Virus record (IMG/VR): IMGVR_UViG_3300031975_000086
Location: 1-33,779 of that record
Source: a virus
DNA: 33,779 nt
Strand: one strand, 5' to 3'
Position numbers and translations under genes: made by a program. Under the pieces are notes generated by a model. That model saw nothing but the letters and a program-made list of their open reading frames with translations, did not search any database and was not told the origin of the DNA. Positions within the stretch are counted from its first letter, which is position 1. Every line of letters begins with the position of its first letter. Below are positions 24,227 to 30,455 of this stretch, piece by piece.

Positions 24227-24607
24227 TTATGATTGACTTACAGCGCCTTTTGTACGCTTTCTTCGATTAGACATTACTTTACCACAACCTCTTGCAACAG
24301 CAGTTTTTGGTATAGTTTTGCCATTAAATTTACGTTTAGACTTTGTTTCAACAACACCGCCATTGTTCATATTGCGAACTTTTGCTTTTTTAGTGTTGGA
24401 AACTACAGTTTTTCCTTTTGCTCCTGCACGTTTCTTTTTACGAGCAGTTTTAGCACGTTCTGCTTTAGAAAGACTTTGCGCTTTACTGCGAGGCAAACAG
24501 CGATCAGGGTTTTTCTTGTCCTTAGACGTACCACAAGGGCCTTTTATAGAACCGTCAGTACCAATCCTAACCCAATCTTGATCTACCCAATCTTTAAGCG
24601 CACCCAT
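24227..24607 (-). CDS. Basic protein with WVDQDWVRIGTDGSIKGPCG start, 126 aa
   Basis: Residues 6-45 hold a conserved-looking block, W-V-D-Q-D-W-V-R-I-G, G-P-C-G-T-S and C-L-P-R-S-K-A-Q-S-L-S, followed by a long Lys/Arg-rich tail with R-N-M-N-N-G-G-V-V and R-G-C-G-K-V-M. I recall the first block from marine phages and giant viruses as a domain of unknown function. Three or four Cys could bind metal. It starts by overlapping the previous stop (TAATG). The role may be DNA binding in the head or processing of the virion interior; the sequence shows only charge and position. Confidence 0.65.
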   Translation of the reverse strand: MGALKDWVDQDWVRIGTDGSIKGPCGTSKDKKNPDRCLPRSKAQSLSKAERAKTARKKKRAGAKGKTVVSNTKKAKVRNMNNGGVVETKSKRKFNGKTIPKTAVARGCGKVMSNRRKRTKGAVSQS

Positions 24608-24876
24608 TAGCTTTTCTTCTTTTTCTTGCCCTTTGCGCCTTTAGCGTAATTAGGGTCTTTGCAGTATTTAGAAGCCGCCATATTTGCATAAGCGCTTGGA
24701 TATGTGTCAAATGTTCTTTTAGCCCATGCTTTTCCAGAAGGGCATATTTTACTACCTTTAGATTTTTTTGAAGCGGCTCCACCCTTTCTAAAATAAGTTA
24801 AACCTCTAGGCATATCATCTTTTTTTTGAGGTGGCTTAGTAACTTGTTTTTTCATTTTACTACGACTTATTGCCAT
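24607..24876 (-). CDS. Basic protein with CPSGKAWAKRTFDTYPSAYA block, 89 aa
   Basis: Lys-rich at both ends, with a central conserved-looking domain: I-C-P-S-G-K-A-W-A-K-R-T-F then Y-P-S-A-Y-A-N and Y-C-K-D-P. The W/Y-P-S-A-Y-A phrase with two Cys is one I recall in small basic proteins of marine phages and other viruses. Another R-K-G-G-A-A-S-K-K phrase resembles the repeat of the 73-aa neighbour. The gene starts immediately at the previous stop, and the second of the four basic genes ends inside the next start. Function unknown. Confidence 0.65.
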   Translation of the reverse strand: MAISRSKMKKQVTKPPQKKDDMPRGLTYFRKGGAASKKSKGSKICPSGKAWAKRTFDTYPSAYANMAASKYCKDPNYAKGAKGKKKKKS

Positions 24877-25164
24877 TTAACACTTCCATCTTTTACGAGC
24901 TTGACGCAAACGACTATTAGGATCTTTGGCCGCTTTTGGAAACTTTTTCATTTGACCTGCGGATCGAGCGCAATATGACTTACGTCTTTTAGCCGCTTTA
25001 CTTCCGGGCTTTACTTTACCAGTAACAGCCGTTTTTAACTTGCTACCAGGGTTTTTTCTTCGATAAGCTTTAACACCAGCTTTTGTCATTCCCGCCCCAG
25101 ACTTTGTGGGACGGAAATTTTTCTTATTACGTTTAGGCATTTCGCCTTTTTTAGATTTAGCCAT
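24877..25164 (-). CDS. Basic protein with PTKSGAGMTKAGVKAYRRKN block, 95 aa
   Basis: First of four basic proteins. It contains T-K-S-G-A-G-M-T-K-A-G-V-K-A-Y-R-R-K-N-P-G and K-L-K-T-A-V-T-G-K-V-K-P-G-S-K-A, then Y-C-A-R-S-A-G-Q-M-K and a last R-K-R-W-K-C. I recall this block as strongly conserved across phages and metagenomes, as a family of unknown function. Lys and Arg make up more than a third of the residues. It overlaps the stop of the 134-aa virion-protein gene by 8 bases. Nucleic-acid binding is likely from charge alone. Confidence 0.7.
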   Translation of the reverse strand: MAKSKKGEMPKRNKKNFRPTKSGAGMTKAGVKAYRRKNPGSKLKTAVTGKVKPGSKAAKRRKSYCARSAGQMKKFPKAAKDPNSRLRQARKRWKC

Positions 25165-25561
25165 ACTCTTTCCGCATAGACATAATTACTGTATAGGTAT
25201 CTGCACTGGTATGACCTACAGTTGTGAAAAGAACATCTCCATCTTTTCCGCTACCAGCATTGTTAGGTAAACCACCAAATTCGGTGTAATCATGGTTACC
25301 ACTTTGATTTTCACCTAATTCAATACAAAAAACATTAGTTGAAGCATTCCAAAGTATTTGAACCTTCATCCCAATGCACTGCCACCATATTTTCTCTATG
25401 ACAACACCTGTACAAGCATCGCCACGAGAATTTGTAGCTAAAGCACTTACATCAACTTTAACAACCGCAGATTCACCAGAGCCATCAGAAATATTAGTAA
25501 ATTTTTGAACTACTTTTTTATCACCATCTATGAGTGTCTGCGTCGCTACAGCATCAGCCAT
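25157..25561 (-). CDS. Virion beta protein, 134 aa
   Basis: A 134-residue strand-rich protein with Q-K-F-T-N-I-S-D-G-S-G-E-S, V-I-E-K-I-W-W-Q-C-I-G-M-K-V and a C-terminal D-T-Y-T-V-I-M-S-M-R-K. I recall homologues in cyanophages and other marine phages as conserved structural proteins. It lies between a terminator-like hairpin and the basic cluster. AAGGAG precedes the ATG. A decoration or neck role is plausible; no catalytic motif is visible. Confidence 0.6.
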   Translation of the reverse strand: MADAVATQTLIDGDKKVVQKFTNISDGSGESAVVKVDVSALATNSRGDACTGVVIEKIWWQCIGMKVQILWNASTNVFCIELGENQSGNHDYTEFGGLPNNAGSGKDGDVLFTTVGHTSADTYTVIMSMRKEYG

Positions 25562-25582
25562 ATTATTCTCCTTTATAAAAGT

Positions 25583-25602
25583 GGTAGGGGTTTCCCCCTA
25601 CC
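25583..25602 (-). terminator. GAAA-tetraloop hairpin, terminator-like
   Basis: In the minus-strand RNA, GGUAGGGG, loop GAAA, CCCCUACC: a perfect 8-bp stem with a stable tetraloop, followed by ACUUUUAU. The U run is short, so termination may be partial. It lies between the 168-aa and 134-aa genes, only about 20 bases before the next start, so it may instead stabilise or process the mRNA. Confidence 0.65.
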
Positions 25603-25619
25603 TTAATTAGAACCTTTTA

Positions 25620-26126
25620 TTACTGGTCGGCAAACGCAGGTGCAGTTGCACCTGTAACAGTTCCAAAGATTTGATAGTTTGTAGAATCTTTACCAATAAT
25701 TGTAACATCAAACCCAGCAGGGACATTTAATTGAATACTGCTATTTGAGTTACCATCAGAAAATACTGCACTTACTTCATTATCAGTGTCTAAAAATGTT
25801 ACTCCGCCAACATAAAAATTAGTATTGCCTGGTGTGACAATTATCGCATCTGTTGCATCAGCCGCACCACCTGCATAAACAAATCTAAAAACAGATCCAG
25901 CAATTGGCGCTGGTAATGTATAAGTATTATCTTGACCACCATCTGGAACAAGCAAAACTCTTCCACTATGAGTGGCGTTAGTTAAGGTTACGTTACCATC
26001 TGAAAGACTTACAGGGCCATCACCGATTGTGGTAACCTCTGTAATTGTTCCAGTAGTAGAATCCTTGCTTATCGTTTTAAGTGTGGTTTCAGAGCGGACT
26101 GGACCGCTAAATGTTGTATTAGCCAT
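25620..26126 (-). CDS. Beta-rich virion protein after the capsid gene, 168 aa
   Basis: Begins A-N-T-T-F-S-G-P-V-R-S, a start I recall from marine phage structural proteins near the coat gene. The body is strand-rich and Thr/Gly/Asp-rich with G-D-G-P-V-S-L-S-D, Y-T-L-P-A-P-I-A-G and D-V-T-I-I-G-K-D-S, consistent with a trimeric beta-helix head decoration or fibre-base protein. AAGGAG lies 7 bases before the ATG. The leader contains two hairpins (separate entry), and the gene is bounded by terminator-like structures on both sides, so its amount may be set apart from its neighbours. Confidence 0.6.
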   Translation of the reverse strand: MANTTFSGPVRSETTLKTISKDSTTGTITEVTTIGDGPVSLSDGNVTLTNATHSGRVLLVPDGGQDNTYTLPAPIAGSVFRFVYAGGAADATDAIIVTPGNTNFYVGGVTFLDTDNEVSAVFSDGNSNSSIQLNVPAGFDVTIIGKDSTNYQIFGTVTGATAPAFADQ

Positions 26127-26152
26127 ATCAATCTCCTTGTCTTGGCAAATGT

Positions 26153-26191
26153 CAATCGCCCAATGCGATTGTCAAGGTATCTTTACGATAC
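26153..26191 (-). promoter_or_regulatory. Two hairpins in the leader of the 168-aa gene
   Basis: In transcript order: GUAUC-GUAAA-GAUAC (26191-26177, 5-bp stem), then CAAUCGC-AUUGG-GCGAUUG (26171-26153, 7-bp stem). CCUUG just before the second stem is complementary to CAAGG at the ribosome site of the next gene, so alternative pairing could hide that site. The whole stretch 26127-26220 otherwise holds no gene. Confidence 0.45.
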
Positions 26192-26220
26192 ACCACCTTT
26201 TAACAAAAAGAAAGACTCTT

Positions 26221-26382
26221 TTATTCGCTTGATTTTTCTTTAAGAACTAAACCAAATATAGCACAAACTATACCTGCCCACGTTAATATTGGCAGTGTTA
26301 GTAAAATGCCTAAACCAACACCAACGACAGCCGCAGCTCCATAACTTGAAGGCTCTTTTAATCTTCCTTTAATCCAATCCAT
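26221..26382 (-). CDS. Small membrane protein behind the capsid gene, 53 aa
   Basis: A 53-codon gene with AGGAG 6 bases before its ATG, standing in the gap after the major capsid gene and its hairpin. A basic N terminus (M-D-W-I-K-G-R-L-K-E) is followed by one long or two short membrane segments (about 14-46) rich in Val, Gly, Leu and Ile with a central Pro, and a K-E-K-S-S-E tail. No family recognised. Membrane proteins in a head operon are unusual; superinfection exclusion or an accessory holin are possibilities. The ribosome site and clean reading frame make it likely to be real. Confidence 0.7.
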   Translation of the reverse strand: MDWIKGRLKEPSSYGAAAVVGVGLGILLTLPILTWAGIVCAIFGLVLKEKSSE

Positions 26383-26402
26383 AATTTTCTCCTAATTAAG
26401 TT

Positions 26403-26431
26403 AAAAAAAGGCGACTTGAAGCCGCCTTTTT
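26403..26431 (-). terminator. Rho-independent terminator after the capsid gene
   Basis: In the minus-strand RNA, AAAAAGGCG pairs with CGCCUUUUU around a 9-base loop, giving a 4-bp GC core extended by A-U pairs and followed by U7. It begins about 20 bases after the stop of the major capsid gene and ends about 20 bases before the next start. It would lower transcription beyond the coat gene. No promoter of good quality follows, so read-through probably feeds the tail genes. Confidence 0.8.
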
Positions 26432-26450
26432 AATTAATTCACAAAAGCAA

Positions 26451-27359
26451 TTAAGCTCCTGGTGACCCATATACACAACGAGGATCACTGAATCCAAACG
26501 AGTAACGCTCACGAGCTTTAAATCTCATGTTACCTGTATCAAAGTCAGCTTCCATGTTTGTACGCATGGGTGAACGCTCAAAGTGTTTAAATCCATTTGG
26601 AGCGTCTGTTTTAATAAAGAACGCATCAGGGTCTGTTAAGAAGTGGTTAACTGTGTAACCCTCTGGAACCATTCCCATATTCTTTACTGCGTTGATGTCA
26701 TTATCAGCAGTGCTAGGACGTAAAGTCGATTCTAGCAAACGATCTGCAATGAATTGCAACTGAGGTGGAATTATCATTTTTGCTCCACGAAGGGCAATAA
26801 TCATATTTCTTTCATCTACAAAAGTTGAAATATCAATCAAAGCATTTTCTAACGATGTTTCGTTAAGATCAGCTGCAGTTGATGGTTCGTTTGCAAATGT
26901 ACCACCTGCACCAAGTGGGTGCGCTGTAGAACAAAGCTCTACACCATCTCCACCAGTGAAGCTTGAATTAAACGCATTGTTTAACACAGCAGCAGCTTTA
27001 ACCTGCTTAGTGTGAGCCATAGATCGGGCAAGAGCCTTTGTATAGCGTGCGCCAAGACGATCATATAGATTGTCTTCAATTGCTTCTTCAGTTAATGCGA
27101 AAGCCAAAGCGACGGTTTCATGCGAATAACGAGCAGTGTATGCTTCGTTAGCGTCATCAAAGTCGATTCCAGCTCCCTCAGTTTTTGTTGGAGCGTTGCC
27201 AAATCCAACCAACATCACTTCTTCTTCGAAAGCTCGATCCGAGGATTCTGTATCAAAGATTTCAGCGTGTTCGCCTTCATAACGAGCATACTCCATTCCG
27301 AACAAGGCATTGAGGCCCGGCTCTAGCTCTTTAACGAGTTGTGAACGTGATATAGCCAT
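26451..27359 (-). CDS. Major capsid protein, 302 aa
   Basis: A 302-residue coat protein, HK97 fold inferred. The N terminus (L-V-K-E-L-E-P-G-L-N-A-L-F-G) and the block E-D-N-L-Y-D-R-L-G-A-R-Y-T-K-A-L-A-R-S-M are those I recall from Mu gpT-like/marine phage coat proteins. So are A-A-A-V-L-N-N-A-F (about 120), C-S-T-A-H-P-L-G-A-G-G and the C-terminal R-Y-S-F-G-F-S-D-P-R. Its place after scaffold and decoration-like genes and before a strong terminator fits the most abundant virion protein. It builds the icosahedral shell. No prohead protease gene is visible in this window. AAGGAG precedes the start. Confidence 0.88.
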   Translation of the reverse strand: MAISRSQLVKELEPGLNALFGMEYARYEGEHAEIFDTESSDRAFEEEVMLVGFGNAPTKTEGAGIDFDDANEAYTARYSHETVALAFALTEEAIEDNLYDRLGARYTKALARSMAHTKQVKAAAVLNNAFNSSFTGGDGVELCSTAHPLGAGGTFANEPSTAADLNETSLENALIDISTFVDERNMIIALRGAKMIIPPQLQFIADRLLESTLRPSTADNDINAVKNMGMVPEGYTVNHFLTDPDAFFIKTDAPNGFKHFERSPMRTNMEADFDTGNMRFKARERYSFGFSDPRCVYGSPGA

Positions 27360-27371
27360 AACTCAATCTCC

Positions 27372-27956
27372 TTATGCTAACCCAGCGCCTTTGACGCCGA
27401 ATATATGGTTACCGATAACAACTTTCACGTTAGTGTTAGCTGACGAAACGTCGCTATTCTCAGGATCTTGAGAAATATCAATGGCTTTTAGAGGTAGCGT
27501 AGTTGCTGTGCCTCCATCAGTCACTTTCAATTCAGCACCAGATATACCTGTTACGGTACTTCCAGCACTTGTATATACGACATCAAAATTACCCAACAAA
27601 TCTGCAATTGGGAATGCCGCATCTGCTTGAATTTCAAAAACAACCATAGGGTCATCAATGATAAAAGCAATGATATCAGAAGCATTAGTGCTTGCAGGGT
27701 AATAGTTACTAAATGTTACCTCACCAGATGTAGGATCTGTGTAAGTGCAACCGTTGAACACACCAACAATAGGTACTGTTCCGCCATCGGCGTGTATTTC
27801 TACACCGCCACCAGTGACTTGCATTACCATGTCACCTTGGAAGATAGATGTACCGTAGTTTGCGGCGATTCTGTATCGGTTTTGTCCACCAGTGAAAGGG
27901 GTTCCCCCTATTCGACCAACAGGACGTAAACCGAAGGCAGCATCTTGATTTGCCAT
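27372..27956 (-). CDS. Head decoration-like protein, 194 aa
   Basis: Starts A-N-Q-D-A-A-F-G-L-R-P-V-G-R, a phrase I recall as conserved just upstream of coat genes in marine phages. The protein is strand-rich, with R-Y-R-I-A-A-N-Y-G, I-F-Q-G-D-M-V, V-G-V-F-N-G-C-T-Y and a C-terminal V-V-I-G-N-H-I-F-G. No membrane segment or enzyme motif. It lies between the connector-like 158-aa gene and the major capsid gene with gaps of 2 and 12 bases and has a strong GGAG site, suggesting high expression. A head-stabilising decoration protein is the best fit. Confidence 0.65.
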   Translation of the reverse strand: MANQDAAFGLRPVGRIGGTPFTGGQNRYRIAANYGTSIFQGDMVMQVTGGGVEIHADGGTVPIVGVFNGCTYTDPTSGEVTFSNYYPASTNASDIIAFIIDDPMVVFEIQADAAFPIADLLGNFDVVYTSAGSTVTGISGAELKVTDGGTATTLPLKAIDISQDPENSDVSSANTNVKVVIGNHIFGVKGAGLA

Positions 27957-27958
27957 TT

Positions 27959-28435
27959 TTACTCTCCTTCAGAGTTTTTCGCTGTATTTCGGACTGAGCC
28001 GAAGCTTACAGAGGATTTACGTTGTGGAGCAAGTTTCGGCATGGCTGGATTGTTTTCACGCATCCAATCACGATCCACTGCTTCCATTTGTTGTTGAGAG
28101 ACACCTTGATAGTGCCTATTCCGCTGCTCTGCCATTTCGACGGGGATACGAGCGAGAACAAGACCACCGACACCTATAATGCCAGCGTTTCTTCCCTCAT
28201 CTACTATTGGTCCTACATAATCTGGGTAATCCTCTGCGCGAACAAGGTCCCATCCTTCTTGCCGTTTTTTATGAACGTTAGTTTTATCGTCGAATTCCAT
28301 TACGGATTCGCGTATCCAACGGTGTTGATAACCGATTGGTGGTTCTGGAGCTTCCAAGGCTGATCCTGGACGCCATGCTTGAGGTCTCTGTGTACTCTCC
28401 CGCGTTGTTGTATCGCGTGCTGTCCTATCCGCCAT
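27959..28435 (-). CDS. Conserved head-module protein, 158 aa
   Basis: A polar 158-residue protein with P-Q-A-W-R-P-G-S-A-L-E-A-P near the start, then G-Y-Q-H-R-W-I-R-E-S, K-R-Q-E-G-W-D-L-V-R and G-G-L-V-L-A-R-I-P-V-E-M-A-E-Q-R-N. I recall this phrase order from head operons of many marine phages, between scaffold and coat, without a known role. The C-terminal third is helical and basic. It starts within the scaffold stop (TAATG). An assembly factor or inner head protein is likely. Confidence 0.65.
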   Translation of the reverse strand: MADRTARDTTTRESTQRPQAWRPGSALEAPEPPIGYQHRWIRESVMEFDDKTNVHKKRQEGWDLVRAEDYPDYVGPIVDEGRNAGIIGVGGLVLARIPVEMAEQRNRHYQGVSQQQMEAVDRDWMRENNPAMPKLAPQRKSSVSFGSVRNTAKNSEGE

Positions 28436-29391
28436 TAGTCTCTCCTATTTTCTAATTTAGCCACTTCTTTTGCATATGTATCAAGAGGAATCCTCATTTT
28501 CTTAGCAAATGCGACTTGACCCGGTGTTAATTCAACCGACTTTTTCCGCCCACTTTTTAAAGACCGTCCGTTACCAGACGAAGGAGTGATAGCTTGAGCG
28601 TTTTTCTTATCATCCTTTGTAAATTTATTTGGTATTTCAACACGCAATCTTTTGTCAATCTCAGAATAATATTCTTTGCTTGACGGATCATACGCTTCTT
28701 CTAAAACTAATTGTTCATGTATTGCTTGCGCTGCACGAGTCATTACACGATCTTTTCCAAACCATTCATTATTAGAAAGCCATTCTTTAAGCTTTGGATC
28801 TTCCTGTGCTTGATTAACTGGAGCCTGTTGTATTTGCTGAGACTGCTGCGCTTGCATTTGTTGCTGTTGTTGCGCTGCTTGTTGATTTGTAGCAGCACGC
28901 GCTTTTTGGATTCTTAATCTTTCTTTTTCTATTGCTATTTGGGAGATAGCAGATTGGGCTTCTGCCATTTTCTCAACATCACCAGCTTCATGCGCGTCTG
29001 CATAAGCACGTTTTGCTTGAGTTTCCTGAGAAACAACACGGCCTTCGTACTCATTCATGTAGCCTTTATCTAAATTTCCCAACCTTTGTTTTAACTTTTG
29101 ATTTTCTAATTCTTTTTGTTGGGCGTATTGGTAGGCTGCTTGAGCTTCTTCTGAAGCTTGCTTACGTTTAGCTGTTAGTTGGTTTATTCGACGCTGAACA
29201 TTGTCACTAAAAGACGCTAGTTCCTCATCTCCATCTGAAGTTTTAGAATCTTCACGAACATTTGTTCGGGTTTCTTCTTTTTCTTCAGTAGATGCTTCAA
29301 CCTCATCTGAAGTTGTTTCTTCTTCTATTTCAACAATAGAAGAACCATCTTCTTTAATTTCTTCTTCACGAACTTCTTCATTCATAGCCAT
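28435..29391 (-). CDS. Capsid scaffolding protein, 318 aa
   Basis: The N-terminal ~70 residues are extremely acidic (E-E-E runs); a long helical, coiled-coil middle includes a Gln-rich patch (about 165-190); the C-terminal end is basic, with S-G-R-K-K-S-V-E-L-T-P-G-Q and F-A-K-K-M-R-I-P-L-D-T-Y. This charge pattern, with a basic coat-binding helix-turn at the end, is that of podovirus scaffolds (T7 gp9, P22 gp8 class). It lies directly before the head genes. It would template the procapsid and leave before DNA packaging. AGGA lies before the ATG. Confidence 0.8.
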   Translation of the reverse strand: MAMNEEVREEEIKEDGSSIVEIEEETTSDEVEASTEEKEETRTNVREDSKTSDGDEELASFSDNVQRRINQLTAKRKQASEEAQAAYQYAQQKELENQKLKQRLGNLDKGYMNEYEGRVVSQETQAKRAYADAHEAGDVEKMAEAQSAISQIAIEKERLRIQKARAATNQQAAQQQQQMQAQQSQQIQQAPVNQAQEDPKLKEWLSNNEWFGKDRVMTRAAQAIHEQLVLEEAYDPSSKEYYSEIDKRLRVEIPNKFTKDDKKNAQAITPSSGNGRSLKSGRKKSVELTPGQVAFAKKMRIPLDTYAKEVAKLENRRD

Positions 29392-29411
29392 TTTTCCTGC
29401 TCTCCTGTTCT

Positions 29412-29906
29412 TTATACATATGAAATGTCTGTGGGGTCAAGTATTGTTGCAATAATATTGTCGTCATTTATGATACGAACCTCAAGTCCGTCCACTTTGA
29501 ACCTATTTCCACTATATCTTCCTATAAGAACCCATGACTTTTCAGAACACCACGAACCACTTGGGAACTTTTGGGCGTCTTTATAGGCATCAGGTCCTAA
29601 TTTAACGACATAAGCAGATACTGTTGCAAAACTTTCCTTTTCCCTAATAGCGTCAGGAACAATAATGCCCCCTTTTGTTTTTGCGCTGGGATAGTAAGGA
29701 ATAATCAAAACCCTATAACCAGTAGGCTGTGGAAGTCTTTCCAGGGCAGATGGCTCTAAATTAGAGGGGTCACTTTCATTTTTATTTTCTTCCTTCTTCT
29801 TACCAAATGCTGTTTCTAAGGGCTTTGGTAGTTCTGAAGAAACTTTTTTGTCTTTTGCCGCTGCTCTTGCAACGTGTTCTGGGACGAATAATTTCTTGTT
29901 AGTCAT
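29412..29906 (-). CDS. GroES-like co-chaperonin, 164 aa
   Basis: The ATG at 29906 is preferred over a TTG two codons earlier; GAG lies 7 bases upstream. Residues about 1-60 are a charged extension not found in bacterial GroES. From about 62 the Cpn10 fold is readable: G-Y-R-V-L-I-I-P, a mobile loop K-T-K-G-G-I-I-V-P-D, a core V-V-K-L-G-P-D-A-Y, then W-V-L-I-G-R-Y and I-I-N-D-D-N-I-I-A-T-I. The mobile loop normally binds GroEL through its hydrophobic tripeptide, here G-I-I-V. It likely adapts the host chaperonin to fold the coat protein, as T4 gp31 does. It sits between portal and scaffold genes, and its start overlaps the preceding stop by 8 bases. Confidence 0.82.
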   Translation of the reverse strand: MTNKKLFVPEHVARAAAKDKKVSSELPKPLETAFGKKKEENKNESDPSNLEPSALERLPQPTGYRVLIIPYYPSAKTKGGIIVPDAIREKESFATVSAYVVKLGPDAYKDAQKFPSGSWCSEKSWVLIGRYSGNRFKVDGLEVRIINDDNIIATILDPTDISYV

Positions 29907-30096
29907 CGTCAAGCTCTATACCTTTCATCGCGGTTTTAATTTCGTCTTCAACGTAGGCCATTCCGCGTATTTCGCCTACAACGTACCGATATTCTTCAAA
30001 TGATTTAATCGAATTGTCCGCAAGCTTATCTTTCAATCTACCATCGCGCTCACGAATACTTTTTAGTAGATAATCTGCTAAACTTATAGCTTCCAT
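29899..30096 (-). CDS. Small acidic helical protein, 65 aa
   Basis: A 65-residue, mostly helical protein: L-A-D-Y-L-L-K-S-I-R-E-R, then S-F-E-E-Y-R-Y-V-V-G-E-I-R-G-M and an acidic end (E-L-D-D-D). I recall similar small proteins before the co-chaperonin or scaffold in marine phages. A strong AGGAGG site lies 6 bases before the ATG, just touching a hairpin (separate entry). The end overlaps the co-chaperonin start. No function can be assigned. Confidence 0.65.
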   Translation of the reverse strand: MEAISLADYLLKSIRERDGRLKDKLADNSIKSFEEYRYVVGEIRGMAYVEDEIKTAMKGIELDDD

Positions 30097-30104
30097 AGTA
30101 CCTC

Positions 30105-30130
30105 CTAAAGATAAAATATAGGATCTTTAG
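30105..30130 (-). promoter_or_regulatory. Hairpin touching the AGGAGG site of the 65-aa gene
   Basis: In the minus-strand RNA, CUAAAGAU, a 10-base loop, AUCUUUAG: a perfect 8-bp stem whose 3' arm shares two bases with the AGGAGG ribosome site (30106-30101). It could act as a weak terminator or partly mask the site. It lies in the gap 30097-30157. Confidence 0.5.
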
Positions 30131-30157
30131 GGAAATACAAGTAATATTACCACAAAA

Positions 30158-30391
30158 TTATAAAATACCTTTAAACCTCTGGGGTCTTGATATTGGACTA
30201 ACCTTTTTTATCGCTCCGCCCAGCGCTTTTTTTTGTACTTTTTTTCGCTTTGGCTTTTGGTTTTGTTTTTTTGACTTCTTTTTTTGGCTCAACGCTATCG
30301 CTACTGCTTGCTTCTGAGGATACCCCTCTGATATCAGCTTGGACACGTTGTATGCTATCGTTTGCGGACTCGACCCCTTTTTCAACGGCAC
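30158..30391 (-). CDS. Basic protein with PLKKGSSPQTIAYNVSKL start, 77 aa
   Basis: Starts at GTG (30391), with AGAGG 8 bases upstream; a GTG three codons earlier is less likely. It contains P-L-K-K-G-S-S-P-Q-T-I, then I-S-E-G-Y-P-Q-K-Q-A-V-A-I-A-L-S, a pattern I recall in many phage and bacterial small proteins of unknown role. A Lys-rich tail follows, ending G-G-A-I-K-K and R-P-Q-R-F-K-G-I-L. It overlaps the 85-aa gene by 194 bases in another frame. Within the overlap its third positions are unusually GC-rich, as expected if the other frame shapes them. The recognised motif makes this frame very likely coding. Confidence 0.72.
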   Translation of the reverse strand: MPLKKGSSPQTIAYNVSKLISEGYPQKQAVAIALSQKKKSKKQNQKPKRKKVQKKALGGAIKKVSPISRPQRFKGIL

Positions 30392-30455
30392 TTTGAACAC
30401 CTCTTTTTGCTGCTCTTATTTGGTCTATAATTTTTTGTCTTACAGAAGAAACCAT
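30198..30455 (-). CDS. Overlapping Lys-rich helical protein, 85 aa
   Basis: Begins at the portal stop (TAATG) with AAAGGA 8 bases upstream, the best ribosome site here. The N-terminal half is an amphipathic helix (R-Q-K-I-I-D-Q-I-R-A-A-K-R-G-V-Q), the second half a histone-H1-like Lys/Ala/Thr tail. Its codons are AT-ending like the rest of the phage, unlike the other frame in the overlap. So both frames look coding: this one by start signal and codon use, the 77-aa one by its recognised motif. I do not know relatives of this protein. It could alternatively be a leader that only couples ribosomes to the downstream frame. Confidence 0.6.
   Translation of the reverse strand: MVSSVRQKIIDQIRAAKRGVQSAVEKGVESANDSIQRVQADIRGVSSEASSSDSVEPKKEVKKTKPKAKAKKSTKKSAGRSDKKG

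Noticed and set aside
24233-24610. 125-aa and 87-aa plus-strand ORFs
   Set aside because: Antisense to the basic 126-aa gene. Lys/Arg codons read backwards give Phe/Leu/Ser-rich sequence, which explains the long open frame and the apparent hydrophobicity.
24594-24782. 62-aa minus-strand ORF
   Set aside because: Lies out of frame inside the 89-aa basic gene and has no good start signal; the 89-aa frame has the conserved-looking block.
28022-28363. 113-aa plus-strand ORF
   Set aside because: Shadow of the 158-aa head-module gene, which has overlapping neighbours and a recognised phrase order.
30131-30157. Possible promoter with TATAAT-like box near 30150
   Set aside because: The -10 box matches, but no -35 sequence lies at a usable distance and no extended -10 is present.
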